64,000 nt of DNA from an uncultured Clostridia bacterium (GTDB lineage: Bacteria; Bacillota; Clostridia; TANB77; CAG-508): the NCBI GenBank assembly GCA_948896235.1, contig CAQUUC010000001.1:1-64000 (forward strand). The letters run 5' to 3'. Shown here one piece after another: positions 9,694 through 19,006 of the stretch; position 1 is the first letter of the stretch, and every line of letters starts with the position of its first letter. A model generated the notes under the pieces. The model had not been told where the DNA came from. It searched no databases and saw only the letters and a list, made by a program, of their open reading frames with translations. Position numbers and translations under genes: made by a program.

Positions 9694-9885
9694 TTAATTA
9701 TTTTCTTCGTTTTTACCTGCCATAACTTTTTTTCCATCATAGTATCCACAGTTTGAACAAGCTGTATGTTGCATAACTGGTTCGTGACAATGTGGGCATT
9801 CTGCAAAGTTTGGATTTTCTAATTTCCAAGTAGATCTTTTTAATCCTGTTCTTGCTTTAGACCATCTTCTTTTTGGTTGTGCCAT
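9694..9885 (-). CDS. rpmF: Ribosomal protein bL32
   Basis: A 63-residue large-subunit protein. It opens with the conserved AQPKRRWSKARTGLKRS and has a zinc ribbon CPHC (about residues 34-37) and CSNC (48-51), so it is the four-cysteine zinc form. Strong ribosome site (AAGGAGGGAATTAAA). It stands alone and lacks the usual YceD (DUF177) partner upstream. Confidence 0.95.
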   Translation of the reverse strand: MAQPKRRWSKARTGLKRSTWKLENPNFAECPHCHEPVMQHTACSNCGYYDGKKVMAGKNEENN

Positions 9886-10081
9886 TTTAATTCCCTCCTT
9901 GTATCTCGTTTGATATTTATATATCTTGATTATTTTTAACTATTTTTTAAGTCACCTAAAAAGTATACTAATTTTTTTTTATTTTGTCAATAGATAGATT
10001 AAAGTATTTGTGAAATTTGTTGAAAAAATTATTCTCTCTATGATATAATGAGTAAAAATAATGAGAGATGGAGGTTTTTTT

Positions 10082-10585
10082 ATGGATAAATTAGAAAGAC
10101 TAGATAAAATAAATTATTACCTGGATATTGCAGAAACCGTTGCTAAACGTGGAACTTGTTTAAGAAAGAATTTTGGATGTATTATTGTAAAAAATGATGA
10201 GATTATTTCTACAGGTTATACTGGAGCACCACGTGGAAGAATAAATTGCATAGACTTAGGTTATTGTACCAAAAAAGAAAAATTTCCAGAGGTGCATCAT
10301 GGTGGATATGATGCTTGTAGGAGCGTTCATGCAGAGCAAAATGCAATGCTTAGTGCTCCAAGAAAAGATATGATAGGAGCTACAATGTATTTAGTAGGAG
10401 TAAGAGTAGATACTGGTGCATATGAACCAGGTGCAAATTCATGTCAAACTTGTAGAAAACTAATTATTAATGCAGGAATAAAAGAACTGATAGTAAGAGG
10501 AGAAAAAAGAGGAGACTATTTAGTAGTTGATGTAGACGAATGGGTAAAAAATGATGATTTACTACAAGGGAAGAATACTTATTAG
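10082..10585 (+). CDS. dCMP deaminase family protein (ComEB-like)
   Basis: A zinc-dependent deaminase that probably converts dCMP to dUMP for dTTP supply. The zinc site is visible: VHAEQNAM (His and catalytic Glu) and SCQTCRKL (the two Cys ligands); the second conserved stretch is TGYTGAPRG. Start chosen at ATG 10082 behind GATGGAGG rather than the upstream in-frame ATG at 10061, giving 167 residues. Monocistronic in appearance. Confidence 0.88.
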   Translation: MDKLERLDKINYYLDIAETVAKRGTCLRKNFGCIIVKNDEIISTGYTGAPRGRINCIDLGYCTKKEKFPEVHHGGYDACRSVHAEQNAMLSAPRKDMIGATMYLVGVRVDTGAYEPGANSCQTCRKLIINAGIKELIVRGEKRGDYLVVDVDEWVKNDDLLQGKNTY

Positions 10586-10658
10586 TACTAAATAATCAAT
10601 TTTATAAATATATATTTTTATATTAGTGCATAAAACACAAAAAGGATAAGTATAGAAA

Positions 10659-12353
10659 ATGAAAGAAAAATTAAGAGATTTTATAAAAAATAAAAAAATA
10701 ATAAGTTATTTAATTATAATTTTTGTTAGTATATTCGTATGTATACCATTATGCTCAAAATATGCTGATATTTCGACTGATGATGGAATACAGCACATAT
10801 ATAGATTAATTGGAACATTTTCTTCTTTACAAGAAGGAAACTTATTTCCTGTAATTATGTCAGAATTTTGTAATGGATTTGGATATTCTTGGAATATATT
10901 TTATAGTCCATTAACAGCATATTTACCATTAATTTTTAAGATATTTACAAATTCATTTGTAATATGTTTAAAACTATTCATATTTGCTACAATAGCTTTA
11001 AGCGGAATATATATGTATAAATTAGTATTTAGAATAACAAAAAGCCATAAAGCAAGTATAATATCAGCAATTTTATATATTAGTGCACCATATCATTTAA
11101 CAGATATATATAACAGAGTTGCAATTGCAGAACTTGCAACATTTACATTTTTACCTATTGTATTTATAGGAATGTATGATTTGTTTAAAGAGAATAAAAA
11201 ATCATATTATCTAGCTATTGGTGCAATAGGTTTAACTTTAACTCATAATGTTTTAACAGTATATACAGCAATTTTTTGCTTAATATATATGATTATTAAC
11301 TATAAAAAAATAAACAAAAGTATAATAAAAACAGTATTATTAAAGGTTCTAATAATTTTATTATGTACTAGTTTTTATTGGGTACCATTATTAGAACACT
11401 ATTTTGCCACTACATATGAAGTGTTTATTCCTGAAAGAATGTATAATGTAAATACATTAATAGAATCTAAGTTATCAGCTATGGACTTATTATTTGGGAG
11501 AAAATGGGGGATAAATTTATATTTAGGTTTACCAATTGTATTAGGAATTATATTCACATTTATTTATAGAAAGAGAATTAGTGATAAAGTTAAAACATAT
11601 GTAGCAATATTCTTAAGCTTTGGATTAGCTAGCTTGATTATGACACTTTTAATATTTCCGTTTGAGTATTTACCAAGTTTCTTAAGAATGCTTCAATTTG
11701 TGTGGAGAATGCTAATATTTGCAAGTTTCTTTTTTTGTATAGTATCAGGAATTACAATAAATATATTTATTGATAAAAACAATAACAAGAAGGCATTATT
11801 TGCAATAATATTTGTGGTGTATTTAGTAGTTGTAGTAAATTCAACCAAGCAAATGACAAAAATACCATTTGATGAAGAAAAATATTTAAAACCAAGACCT
11901 GTTAGTTCAAGGACCTTAAAAGTTCATGCAGGATGTGCAACTTTTGAATATCTACCTCAAAAAGCATATAGCAATTTAAACTATATAAAAATAAGAAATA
12001 GTAATGTAATTATAATTTCTGGAGAGGCAGAGATTATAAATGAAAATAAAAATGGAACGAAAATGACATTTGAAGTGAACAATATAAAAGATAATGTAAC
12101 AATAGAGTTACCATACATATATTATTTAGGTTATAATGCGACATTAACGGATAAAGAAGGAAATGTATCAGAATTACAAATACAAGAATCAGACAATGGA
12201 TTTTGTATGATAGAAATTAAAGATATAGAAAGCGGAACTATTAATGTAACTTATGAGGGAACCACATTAATGAAAATTTCTTATGTATCAACATTGGCAG
12301 GAATTATTATATTATTATGTATTGCTTGCAAAAATAGACATAATGTGGTATAA
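10659..12353 (+). CDS. Large polytopic membrane protein, YfhO / PTPS-related type
   Basis: A 564-residue protein with about 11 hydrophobic segments, beginning at residues 15-35, and an extracellular-type beta-rich tail of about 150 residues before a final membrane helix and the short basic tail CKNRHNVV. The early DISTDDGIQHIYR, the repeated Asn/Tyr-rich loops and the layout recall membrane proteins of the 6-pyruvoyl-tetrahydropterin synthase-related / YfhO glycosyltransferase-like group. Substrate unknown. The promoter of the next gene lies inside its last codons. Confidence 0.7.
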   Translation: MKEKLRDFIKNKKIISYLIIIFVSIFVCIPLCSKYADISTDDGIQHIYRLIGTFSSLQEGNLFPVIMSEFCNGFGYSWNIFYSPLTAYLPLIFKIFTNSFVICLKLFIFATIALSGIYMYKLVFRITKSHKASIISAILYISAPYHLTDIYNRVAIAELATFTFLPIVFIGMYDLFKENKKSYYLAIGAIGLTLTHNVLTVYTAIFCLIYMIINYKKINKSIIKTVLLKVLIILLCTSFYWVPLLEHYFATTYEVFIPERMYNVNTLIESKLSAMDLLFGRKWGINLYLGLPIVLGIIFTFIYRKRISDKVKTYVAIFLSFGLASLIMTLLIFPFEYLPSFLRMLQFVWRMLIFASFFFCIVSGITINIFIDKNNNKKALFAIIFVVYLVVVVNSTKQMTKIPFDEEKYLKPRPVSSRTLKVHAGCATFEYLPQKAYSNLNYIKIRNSNVIIISGEAEIINENKNGTKMTFEVNNIKDNVTIELPYIYYLGYNATLTDKEGNVSELQIQESDNGFCMIEIKDIESGTINVTYEGTTLMKISYVSTLAGIIILLCIACKNRHNVV

Positions 12354-12354
12354 T
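12326..12354 (+). promoter_or_regulatory. Promoter of orphan gene 12403
   Basis: -35 TTGCAA (12326-12331), 17-base spacer, -10 TATAAT (12349-12354). It overlaps the stop codon of the preceding membrane protein gene. Confidence 0.7.
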
Positions 12355-12402
12355 GAGAATGTAACGTCAATAAAGACTCGTAAACAATAGGAGGAAAGGA
12401 TT

Positions 12403-12687
12403 ATGATGCAAGTAGCAGAGTATAGCTTTAAACGGGATGAGGCAGTAATAAGGATACGCAGATGTGGGATTAATGATATGTGGGAAATATCTAACATATC
12501 GAGTAAAAAATGTTCAGCTGCTGTTTTCATCGCATGTGTCTATGAAGTATTTGAAACTGTCGAGGATTGTAACACAGTTACGGTACTGTTTACTGACGGC
12601 CAAGAATACTTCGAAAGAGGAGAAGAAGAGTTGGAGTGCTATAAAAAGATATCCAAGCACTTTAATGTTGCGAGCATAATGAACTAA
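12403..12687 (+). CDS. Orphan small protein, CGG read as Arg
   Basis: A 94-residue protein (MMQVAEYSFKRDEAVIRIRR...) with alternating strands and a Glu-rich helix. It has no membrane segment and no known family. The in-frame CGG at 12433 (FKRDEA) must be Arg, since a +1 step there stops after six residues. Codons such as ATC, CTG and GAC are more frequent than in the neighbours. Ribosome site ATAGGAGGAAAGGATT. It has its own promoter and a strong terminator. Confidence 0.7.
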   Translation: MMQVAEYSFKRDEAVIRIRRCGINDMWEISNISSKKCSAAVFIACVYEVFETVEDCNTVTVLFTDGQEYFERGEEELECYKKISKHFNVASIMN

Positions 12688-12699
12688 AGAACTAGTTGG

Positions 12700-12734
12700 C
12701 TGGCACAGGATACAAAGTCCTGTGCCAGTTTTTT
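12700..12734 (+). terminator. Terminator after orphan gene 12403
   Basis: CTGGCACAGGA pairs with TCCTGTGCCAG, followed by six T. Confidence 0.9.
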
Positions 12735-12809
12735 CTTAAATTTTCCATACAATAATTGACTATATCTTATAAATAGTATAGAATAGCTAATGTAAAAAGA
12801 GGTGATAAT

Positions 12810-14139
12810 ATGTCTAAGCCAACTGTGGCTATTGTTGGAAGACCAAATGTTGGAAAATCAACATTTTTTAATTATATAATAGGCGAACGTTTATCAATAG
12901 TAGAAGATAAGCCAGGAGTAACAAGAGATAGAGTATATGCAGAATGTAACTGGCGTGGAAGAGATTTCACTGTTATAGATACTGGACGGAATTGAAACTG
13001 AAACAAGTGATTTTATTACAGCTGAAATTGCAAACCAAGCAAGTATTGCAATTAATCTTGCTGATGTTATTGTATTTTTAACAGATATAACCAAAGGTGT
13101 AACTGGGGTTGATAAGGATATTGCACTAATGCTTAAAAAAAGTGGAAAACCTATTGTGCTAGTTTGTAATAAAGCAGATAACTACGGACAAACTTCAAAT
13201 GATATATATGAATTTTATAATTTGGGATTAGGCGATCCATATCCACTTTCAGCAACAAACGCAATTGGAATTGGAGATATTTTAGATGCAATTTATGATA
13301 ATTTTCCAGAAGATAATGAAGTAACAGAAGATGATGAAAAAATAAAAGTTGCACTTATTGGAAAACCAAATGTAGGAAAATCCTCTTTAATAAATAAAAT
13401 ATTAGGAGAAGAAAGAGTAATAGTTAGTGATGTAGCAGGAACAACAAGAGATGCAATAGATTCTTACTTCGAAAACGAATTTGGTAAATATGTATTTATA
13501 GATACTGCAGGAATAAGAAGAAAAAGTAAAGTTAATGAATCAATTGAAAAATTTAGTGTAATGAGAACTTTACTTGCAATAGAAAGAGCAGATGTATGCT
13601 TAATGATGATAGATGCTACAGAAGGAGTAACAGATCAAGATGCAAAAATTGCAGGAGAAGCACACGAAGCTGGAAAAGGTATTATCTTAGTAGTAAATAA
13701 ATGGGACGAAATTGAAAAAGATACATATACAATAGAAACCTTTAAAAAAGATGTTTATAATAAACTATCATATTTAACATATGCACCAATCATATTCATA
13801 TCAGCAAAAACAGGACAAAGAGTAAATAAGCTATATGAAATGATTAATCAGGTAGCAAGCCAGAACGCATTAAGAGTATCAACAAGTATGTTAAACCAAG
13901 TTTTAAACGAAGCCATAGCAATAGTACAACCACCAACAGATAAAGGTAAAAGACTAAAAATATATTATATGACTCAAGGCTCTACAAAGCCACCAACATT
14001 TGTTGTGTTTGTAAATGACAAAGAATTATTCCATTTTTCATATGAAAGATATTTGATAAACTGTTTAAGAAAAGAGTTTGGATTAATTGGTACACCTATT
14101 AGAATGATAGTAAGAGAAAAAGGAGAAAAAGATATATGA
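12810..14139 (+). CDS. der: GTPase Der (EngA), contains one CGGA frameshift codon
   Basis: A double-GTPase needed for 50S ribosome assembly. First G domain: GRPNVGKST (residues 9-17), G3 DTGG, NKAD. Second: GKPNVGKSS, DTAG, NKWD. A C-terminal KH-like domain ends in IRMIVREK. The corrected protein has 442 residues, the usual length. At 12987 the sequence CGGA stands where DTGG-IETE needs its second Gly (GGA). Zero frame stops two codons later. Reading CGGA as Gly restores the invariant G3 motif. Ribosome site AGAGGTGATAAT. The gene overlaps the next one by four bases (ATGA). Confidence 0.95.
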
Positions 14140-14381
14140 ATGAGTTAAAAGTAAAAGGAGTATACAAACATTTTAAAGGAGATTACTATATTGTAGAAGA
14201 TATAGCAATACATAGTGAAACAAAGGAAAAATACGTTGTTTATAGAGGATTATATGGAAATACTGAATTGTATATAAGACCATATGATATGTTCTTAAGT
14301 GAAGTGGATCACGAAAAATATCCAAATGTAGAACAAAAATATAGATTCGAGTTACAAAACATAGAATCAAAAAACAAATAG
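14136..14381 (+). CDS. DUF1653 domain protein
   Basis: An 81-residue protein that matches the small DUF1653 family (VYKHFKGDYYIVEDIAIHSETKEKYVVYRGLYG, then RPYDMFL). The function of the family is not known. It overlaps der by ATGA and is followed closely by plsY, so der, this gene, plsY and perhaps gpsA form one operon linking ribosome assembly and phospholipid synthesis. Confidence 0.85.
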   Translation: MNELKVKGVYKHFKGDYYIVEDIAIHSETKEKYVVYRGLYGNTELYIRPYDMFLSEVDHEKYPNVEQKYRFELQNIESKNK

Positions 14382-14393
14382 GAGGAAAAAGAT

Positions 14394-15023
14394 ATGGCAG
14401 CATATATTATAATAGCAATAATTGCATATGCAATTGGAAGTGTTAGTTTTTCTGTTATTTTTAGTAAAAAAATAGCTGGTTTTGATGTAAGAGAAAAGGG
14501 AAGCGGAAATGCAGGCTCAACTAATGTATTAAGAACTGTTGGTAAAAAAGCTGCAGCATTAACTTTAGTTTGTGATATATTAAAAGGAATAGTTGCAATT
14601 TTAATAGCAGTAATAATTGGTAATATAGTGAATGATATAGATAAAGCATTACTTGTACAAATTGCTTCAATTGCAGTAGTAATAGGACATACTTTTCCAA
14701 TATTCTTTGGATTTAAAGGAGGAAAAGGTGTTGCAACATCACTTGGAGTACTTTTATTAATTAACTGGCAAATAGGATTAATTTGTTTAGTATTTGCATT
14801 AGTAATTATGGCACTTACAAGAATGGTATCAGCTGGTTCTGTACTTGCTGCTGTTTTATTTCCTGTATTAACATTATTTGTAGGACATGATTATTATATA
14901 GTTGCTGGAAATTATTTTATATTTAGTGTAATTATGGCATTAATTGTAGCATTTAATCATAGAACTAATATTAGTAGAATTCTTAATGGAACAGAAAATA
15001 AATTATCGTTTAAGAAAAAATAA
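14394..15023 (+). CDS. plsY: Acyl-phosphate:glycerol-3-phosphate acyltransferase PlsY
   Basis: An integral membrane enzyme that makes lysophosphatidate from acyl phosphate and glycerol-3-phosphate. Three signature motifs are visible: GSGNAGSTNVLRTVGK (residues 37-52), the GHTFPIFFGFKGGKGVAT block and the late AFNHRTNI. About five membrane helices, 209 residues. Ribosome site TAGGAGGAAAAAGAT. It pairs functionally with gpsA downstream, which supplies glycerol-3-phosphate. Confidence 0.96.
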   Translation: MAAYIIIAIIAYAIGSVSFSVIFSKKIAGFDVREKGSGNAGSTNVLRTVGKKAAALTLVCDILKGIVAILIAVIIGNIVNDIDKALLVQIASIAVVIGHTFPIFFGFKGGKGVATSLGVLLLINWQIGLICLVFALVIMALTRMVSAGSVLAAVLFPVLTLFVGHDYYIVAGNYFIFSVIMALIVAFNHRTNISRILNGTENKLSFKKK

Positions 15024-15054
15024 TTTAAAAATATAATCATAATATTAAGTATAT

Positions 15055-15076
15055 GAGGTCGCATTTGATGCGACCT
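15055..15076 (+). terminator. Intergenic hairpin between plsY and gpsA
   Basis: GGTCGCAT pairs with ATGCGACC around TTG. The T tract is weak, so it may be an attenuator or mRNA-stability hairpin rather than a full terminator. Confidence 0.5.
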
Positions 15077-15110
15077 AAAATAAATAATTAAAACATAGGA
15101 GGAAATAATA

Positions 15111-16094
15111 TTGAAAACAGTTGCTGTTATTGGAAGTGGAAGTTGGGGAGTAGCACTTGCTATTCATCTAGCAAAGAAAGGAAATAGAGTTAATATTTGG
15201 TCATTTGACCAAACCGAAGCTGACCTAATTAACAAGGATAAAAAATGTAAATTCTTACCAGAAGTAAATTTACCAGAAAATATATATTGTTACACAAATT
15301 TTGAAGATACTTTAAAAGAGTCTTCTGTTATTTTACATGTAACGCCATCTAAATTTGTAAGAAATATAATTAAACAATATAAAGATTTAGTAAATGAACA
15401 ATCAATAGTAATGTGTGCAAAAGGTTTTGAAAGAGAAACCTTATATACATTAGATGAAATAGTAAAAGAAGAATTGCCAGGTAAGAAATGTGCTGTGCTA
15501 TCTGGACCAAGCCATGCAGAAGAAGTATCACGTGGAATTCCAACCGCAATGGTAGTAGCATCAGAAGATGAAAAGCTTAATAATGAAATACAAGAATTAT
15601 TTATGAATGAGAATATGAGAATATATACTTCAAATGATGTAAAAGGTGTTGAATTAGGTGGAGCATTAAAAAACATAATTGCTTTTTGCGCAGGAGTAGC
15701 AACAGAACTTGGATTAGGAGATAATTCTTATGCTGCATTAATTACAAGAGGTTTAACAGAGATTAATCGTTTAGGCGTAAAATTAGGTGCTTGTAAAGAC
15801 ACGTTTTATGGACTAACAGGACTTGGAGATTTAATTGTTACATGCCTAAGTGAACATAGTAGAAATAGAAAAGCTGGAAGATTAATTGGAGCAGGAAAAA
15901 CAATAGATGAGACAAGAAAAGAAGTAGGTATGACAATAGAAAGTATTGATAATATTGAAGTTGCTTATGAACTTTCAAAAATTCACAATGTTGAAATGCC
16001 AATTGTGAATGCAGTTTATGATGTTTTATATAATGGATTAGAACCTAAAAAAGCAGTCTTAATGCTTATGACTCGTGATAAAAAAAGTGAATAA
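15111..16094 (+). CDS. gpsA: Glycerol-3-phosphate dehydrogenase [NAD(P)+]
   Basis: Makes sn-glycerol-3-phosphate from DHAP for phospholipid synthesis in the cytosol. The N-terminal Rossmann motif is GSGSWGVALA (residues 8-17). SGPSHAEEV, GVELGGALKNIIAFCAG (catalytic Lys) and GLTGLGDLIVTC are all conserved; 327 residues. TTG start behind ATAGGAGGAAATAATA. It follows plsY, forming a lipid-precursor pair. Confidence 0.96.
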   Translation: MKTVAVIGSGSWGVALAIHLAKKGNRVNIWSFDQTEADLINKDKKCKFLPEVNLPENIYCYTNFEDTLKESSVILHVTPSKFVRNIIKQYKDLVNEQSIVMCAKGFERETLYTLDEIVKEELPGKKCAVLSGPSHAEEVSRGIPTAMVVASEDEKLNNEIQELFMNENMRIYTSNDVKGVELGGALKNIIAFCAGVATELGLGDNSYAALITRGLTEINRLGVKLGACKDTFYGLTGLGDLIVTCLSEHSRNRKAGRLIGAGKTIDETRKEVGMTIESIDNIEVAYELSKIHNVEMPIVNAVYDVLYNGLEPKKAVLMLMTRDKKSE

Positions 16095-16145
16095 ATTTCA
16101 AAAAAATAACAAATACTAATTAAAAATGAAAGGAATGTTAGTAGA

Positions 16146-16601
16146 ATGGATTTTTTTGATAAATTAGGAAAAAGAGCAAGTGAAACTTATAAATATACGA
16201 CAGAAAAAACCTCAAAACTTGCAAAAGAAGCTAAATTAAAAATGGCTATTAATGAAAATAAATCTAAAATAGAAGAATTATATGAAGAAATAGGAAAAAA
16301 AGTTTATATGTTTCATGTAAACAATAAAGACAATATAGATATGGATTTGGAATCTGTATTAGAAGAATATTGTATTCAAATAGATGAAATATGCGATGCA
16401 ATTGAAGATGAGAGAAAAGAACTTTTAACTTTAAAAGATAAAAAACAATGCCCAAATTGTTTTGATGAAATAGAATTAACATGCAATTATTGTCCAAACT
16501 GTGGTTATGAACAAGTGGCATTTGAAGAAGAAAATATAAGTGAAAGTGACAATATAAATGTTGAAGAAAATAAAGAGCAAGAAAAACCAATAGAAGAATA
16601 A
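16146..16601 (+). CDS. Helical protein with C-terminal zinc ribbon
   Basis: A 151-residue protein. The N-terminal half is a long charged helix that begins MDFFDKLGKRASETYKYTTE. The C-terminal part has CPNC (about residues 102-105) and CPNCG (116-120), a zinc-ribbon pattern, followed by an acidic tail. This arrangement is common in small uncharacterised clostridial zinc-ribbon proteins. Function unknown. Confidence 0.7.
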   Translation: MDFFDKLGKRASETYKYTTEKTSKLAKEAKLKMAINENKSKIEELYEEIGKKVYMFHVNNKDNIDMDLESVLEEYCIQIDEICDAIEDERKELLTLKDKKQCPNCFDEIELTCNYCPNCGYEQVAFEEENISESDNINVEENKEQEKPIEE

Positions 16602-16606
16602 TAAAA

Positions 16607-16641
16607 AATGAAGTAGACTTTACGTGAGTCTGCTTCTCTCT
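16607..16641 (+). terminator. Terminator after the zinc-ribbon gene
   Basis: AAGTAGACT pairs with AGTCTGCTT around TTACGTG, followed by CTCTCTT. Confidence 0.65.
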
Positions 16642-16683
16642 TAATAATAAATTTAAAATAAATTAATAATAGATGGAGGAATA

Positions 16684-17121
16684 ATGAAAGCAGTAGTTCA
16701 AAGAGTTAGTAATGCAAATGTAAAAGTAGAAGGAAAGACAGTAGGAAGTATAGATAAAGGATTTGTAGTATTATTGGGAGTGGGTAATAATGACAATAGA
16801 GAAAAAGCGGATTACCTTATAAAAAAAATAACAGCTTTAAGAATATTTAGAGATGAAGCTGATAAAATGAACTTATCTTTAAAAGATGTAAAGGGTGAAG
16901 TACTTATTATTTCTCAATTTACTTTGTTTGCAGATTGTTCAAGAGGTAATAGACCAAGCTTTACTAATGCTGGAAATCCAGAACTTGCAAATGAATTATA
17001 TGAATATTTTATAGAAGAATGTAAAAAGCTAGGTTTTAAAACAGAACATGGTATTTTTGGAGCTGATATGAAAGTAAGCTTAACAAATGATGGACCAGTT
17101 ACAATCGTTTTAGAAAATTAG
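16684..17121 (+). CDS. dtd: D-aminoacyl-tRNA deacylase
   Basis: Hydrolyses D-amino acids (and misattached Gly) from tRNA. A 145-residue enzyme with the family landmarks: N-terminal MKAVVQRV, LLGV, SQFTLFADCSRGNRPSF (catalytic Ser/Gln region) and the C-terminal TNDGPVT that carries the Gly-cisPro motif. Ribosome site TGGAGGAATA. A bidirectional hairpin separates it from the convergent gene. Confidence 0.95.
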   Translation: MKAVVQRVSNANVKVEGKTVGSIDKGFVVLLGVGNNDNREKADYLIKKITALRIFRDEADKMNLSLKDVKGEVLIISQFTLFADCSRGNRPSFTNAGNPELANELYEYFIEECKKLGFKTEHGIFGADMKVSLTNDGPVTIVLEN

Positions 17122-17162
17122 TTATTAAAGAAAGACATATAGAGTTTTTCTTTGATAACTAA
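17118..17162. terminator. Bidirectional terminator between dtd and 17159
   Basis: TTAGTTATTAAAGAAA pairs with TTTCTTTGATAACTAA. The palindrome overlaps the stop codons of both convergent genes. Confidence 0.75.
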
Positions 17163-17440
17163 TAAGGATACCTTTCATATAAATACCTAATTATTTCATC
17201 AGCATTATAATCATTTACATTTATAAAAGTTCCTGTATCTAAACTAATCCACATATTAATTTTATATTTATCATTATTATCAATAAAGGTACCTATAATA
17301 TCAGCAATTTCAACAGAATTGTGGTATTTGTTTTCCCATTTAAATTCATCTTTAATATCTATATTGGTATCATAAAAACTATTTAAAAATTTTTGAATTT
17401 CACCTTTTTTGTCACTATATAAATTTACAATCGTATACAT
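17159..17440 (-). CDS. Hypothetical protein, 93 residues
   Basis: A small acidic protein (MYTIVNLYSDKKGEIQKFLNSFY...). Start taken at ATG 17440 behind AAAAAGGAGATAATT rather than the upstream in-frame Met. It has no signal or membrane segment. The tail ADEIIRYLYERYPY is typical of a small uncharacterised Firmicutes protein family that I cannot name. AT-rich codon use, native type. Confidence 0.6.
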   Translation of the reverse strand: MYTIVNLYSDKKGEIQKFLNSFYDTNIDIKDEFKWENKYHNSVEIADIIGTFIDNNDKYKINMWISLDTGTFINVNDYNADEIIRYLYERYPY

Positions 17441-17582
17441 AATTATCTCCTTTTTCATATTATTTGTGTTTATCTTTTATATATACATAAGAATAAAAGG
17501 TAAATTTTGTGGACATAATATTAGCGATATTTAAAGAGAGGAGAAAATTTGATTTTGTCTAGAAAATTAAATTATAGATTTT

Positions 17583-18516
17583 ATGAAAAATAAATTTGTT
17601 GAATTAATGTTATATATAGTAATATTTAGTATTTTGGTATTATCTTTAACAGGTTGCAATAAAAGTGAGGATAGTAAGGAATTGGAAGAAAAAATAGATG
17701 CAGAATTATCATATCTTGATACTAAACTTGTAGCAATGTTAAATAAGGTAAATGGTATTTCTTACGAAAACTATATTGTAAAAGCAGATGAAATAAATAC
17801 TAAATCACAAAGTACAGAAGATTCTGGAGGTTCACAAAATTCAAGTGGTGGAGCAAGTAGTGAAGAAGGAGGAAAATCGAATTCTTCGAGTGAAGGAACA
17901 GCATCTGGGAATAGTTCTAGTGGAGGAAATAGTGATCAAGCTAATAAAAATAGTGTAAAATATAGTATGGAAGGAAATGAAATTTTATTACAAGAAAGAA
18001 CTCCAGATTGGAATACTGTAAAAGCTGAAATAGAAAAATTATATTGTTCTTGGTCAACTGTTATGCTAGATTTATATAAAGTTAATACTAATAATCAAGA
18101 TATATTAAACTTTAATACAGATTTAGATATTGCAACTCGGGAATATAAAAAATGAAGATAAAATAGCAAGTCTTGCAAGTCTTGCAAAACTATATTCATA
18201 TATACCTAAGTATTCAAATACAGTATCTAAAAATGCAAAAACCAATGCAGTGTATGGAACGAAATCAAATATATTAAATGCATATTCTGCAATAGAGCAA
18301 AACGATTATAATTTGGTTAAAACAGAACTTGCAAATGCAGAACAATCTTTTATGCCAGTTATAAATAATATAAGTTCAAATACAGACAATCAGTCAAGTA
18401 TAAATAAGTCATATATTTTGATAAAAGAATTGCAGAATGTAAATCAAAATTTTGATAAGGATATATTTTACATTAAGTATAAAAACTTAATGCAAGAGTT
18501 AAATAATATCAAATAA
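17583..18516 (+). CDS. Lipoprotein with Ser/Gly linker, contains one CGGG frameshift codon
   Basis: Signal peptide with lipobox SLTGC (Cys about residue 26), then a short helix and a low-complexity Ser/Gly/Glu linker (about residues 80-125). A helical C-terminal domain follows, for a total of 310 residues. At 18138 CGGG interrupts ...DIATG-NIKNEDKIA. In zero frame the protein ends REYKK, but four-base reading continues for about 125 more residues into a helical region ending at 18516. The restored region is AT-rich coding with a convincing frame. The ribosome site before ATG 17583 is weak. Family not recognised. Confidence 0.75.
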
Positions 18517-18545
18517 AAGGATGAGTTATTCATCCTTTTTATTCA
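18515..18545. terminator. Bidirectional terminator between the lipoprotein and the XRE regulator
   Basis: AAAAGGATGA pairs with TCATCCTTTT. The stem overlaps the extended 3' end of the XRE gene. Confidence 0.7.
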
Positions 18546-18868
18546 TATATCCGAATTAACTCTGTTATAACCTGTTTGTCATGTTCACTTAGTTCGTAAA
18601 ATCCTATAATATTTGGATCAATTTTATAATCCTCTGTTAATTCTAAATAATCTTGTAAAACATAAGTAGGGGTAATGTGATAAATGTTACATAGCTTAAC
18701 TAATGTATCAACACTACCTTTAGTTTTATCTCTTTCAATATCAGAAATATATCTAGAGGCTAAATCTAACATTTCTGCAACTTCTTCTTGAGTATAACCT
18801 AAAGATTTTCTTGTTCTTCTAAGAAGCTCCCCAATTCTAATTTGAGATTTTTTATTTTCCAATTTCAT
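18526..18868 (-). CDS. XRE-family transcription regulator, C-terminal CGGA frameshift codon
   Basis: A helix-turn-helix DNA-binding protein (GELLRRTRKSLGYTQEEVAEMLDLASRYISDIERDKTKG). Start at ATG 18868, preceded by AAGGTGG. The zero frame ends ELI-RIYE at 18539, but an in-frame CGGA lies at 18553 (minus strand). Reading it as Gly gives ELI-GYMNKKDE with a stop at 18526, 113 residues. From memory, clostridial relatives end in a similar LI..YMNKK pattern, so the shifted tail looks like the real one. Both readings give nearly full-length protein, so this site escapes ordinary frameshift detection. Confidence 0.8.
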
Positions 18869-18961
18869 AACAACCACCTTATATATAACATAACAAATTA
18901 TAAAAAATAATTGAATGTTTGTATTTACTATATATTGTGGATATAAGACGGAATTTTATAC

Positions 18962-18992
18962 AAAAAAAGGATTGTACTTTATACAATCCTTT
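18962..18992 (-). terminator. Terminator after the minus-strand gene 19007
   Basis: AGGATTGTA pairs with TACAATCCT around CTTTA. On the minus strand it is followed by a T run. Confidence 0.7.
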
Positions 18993-19006
18993 ATAAAACC
19001 AATATT

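Noticed and set aside
12464..12679. Overlapping plus-strand frame inside orphan gene 12403
   Set aside because: It is a shadow frame without ribosome site; the 12403 frame has the ribosome site and promoter.
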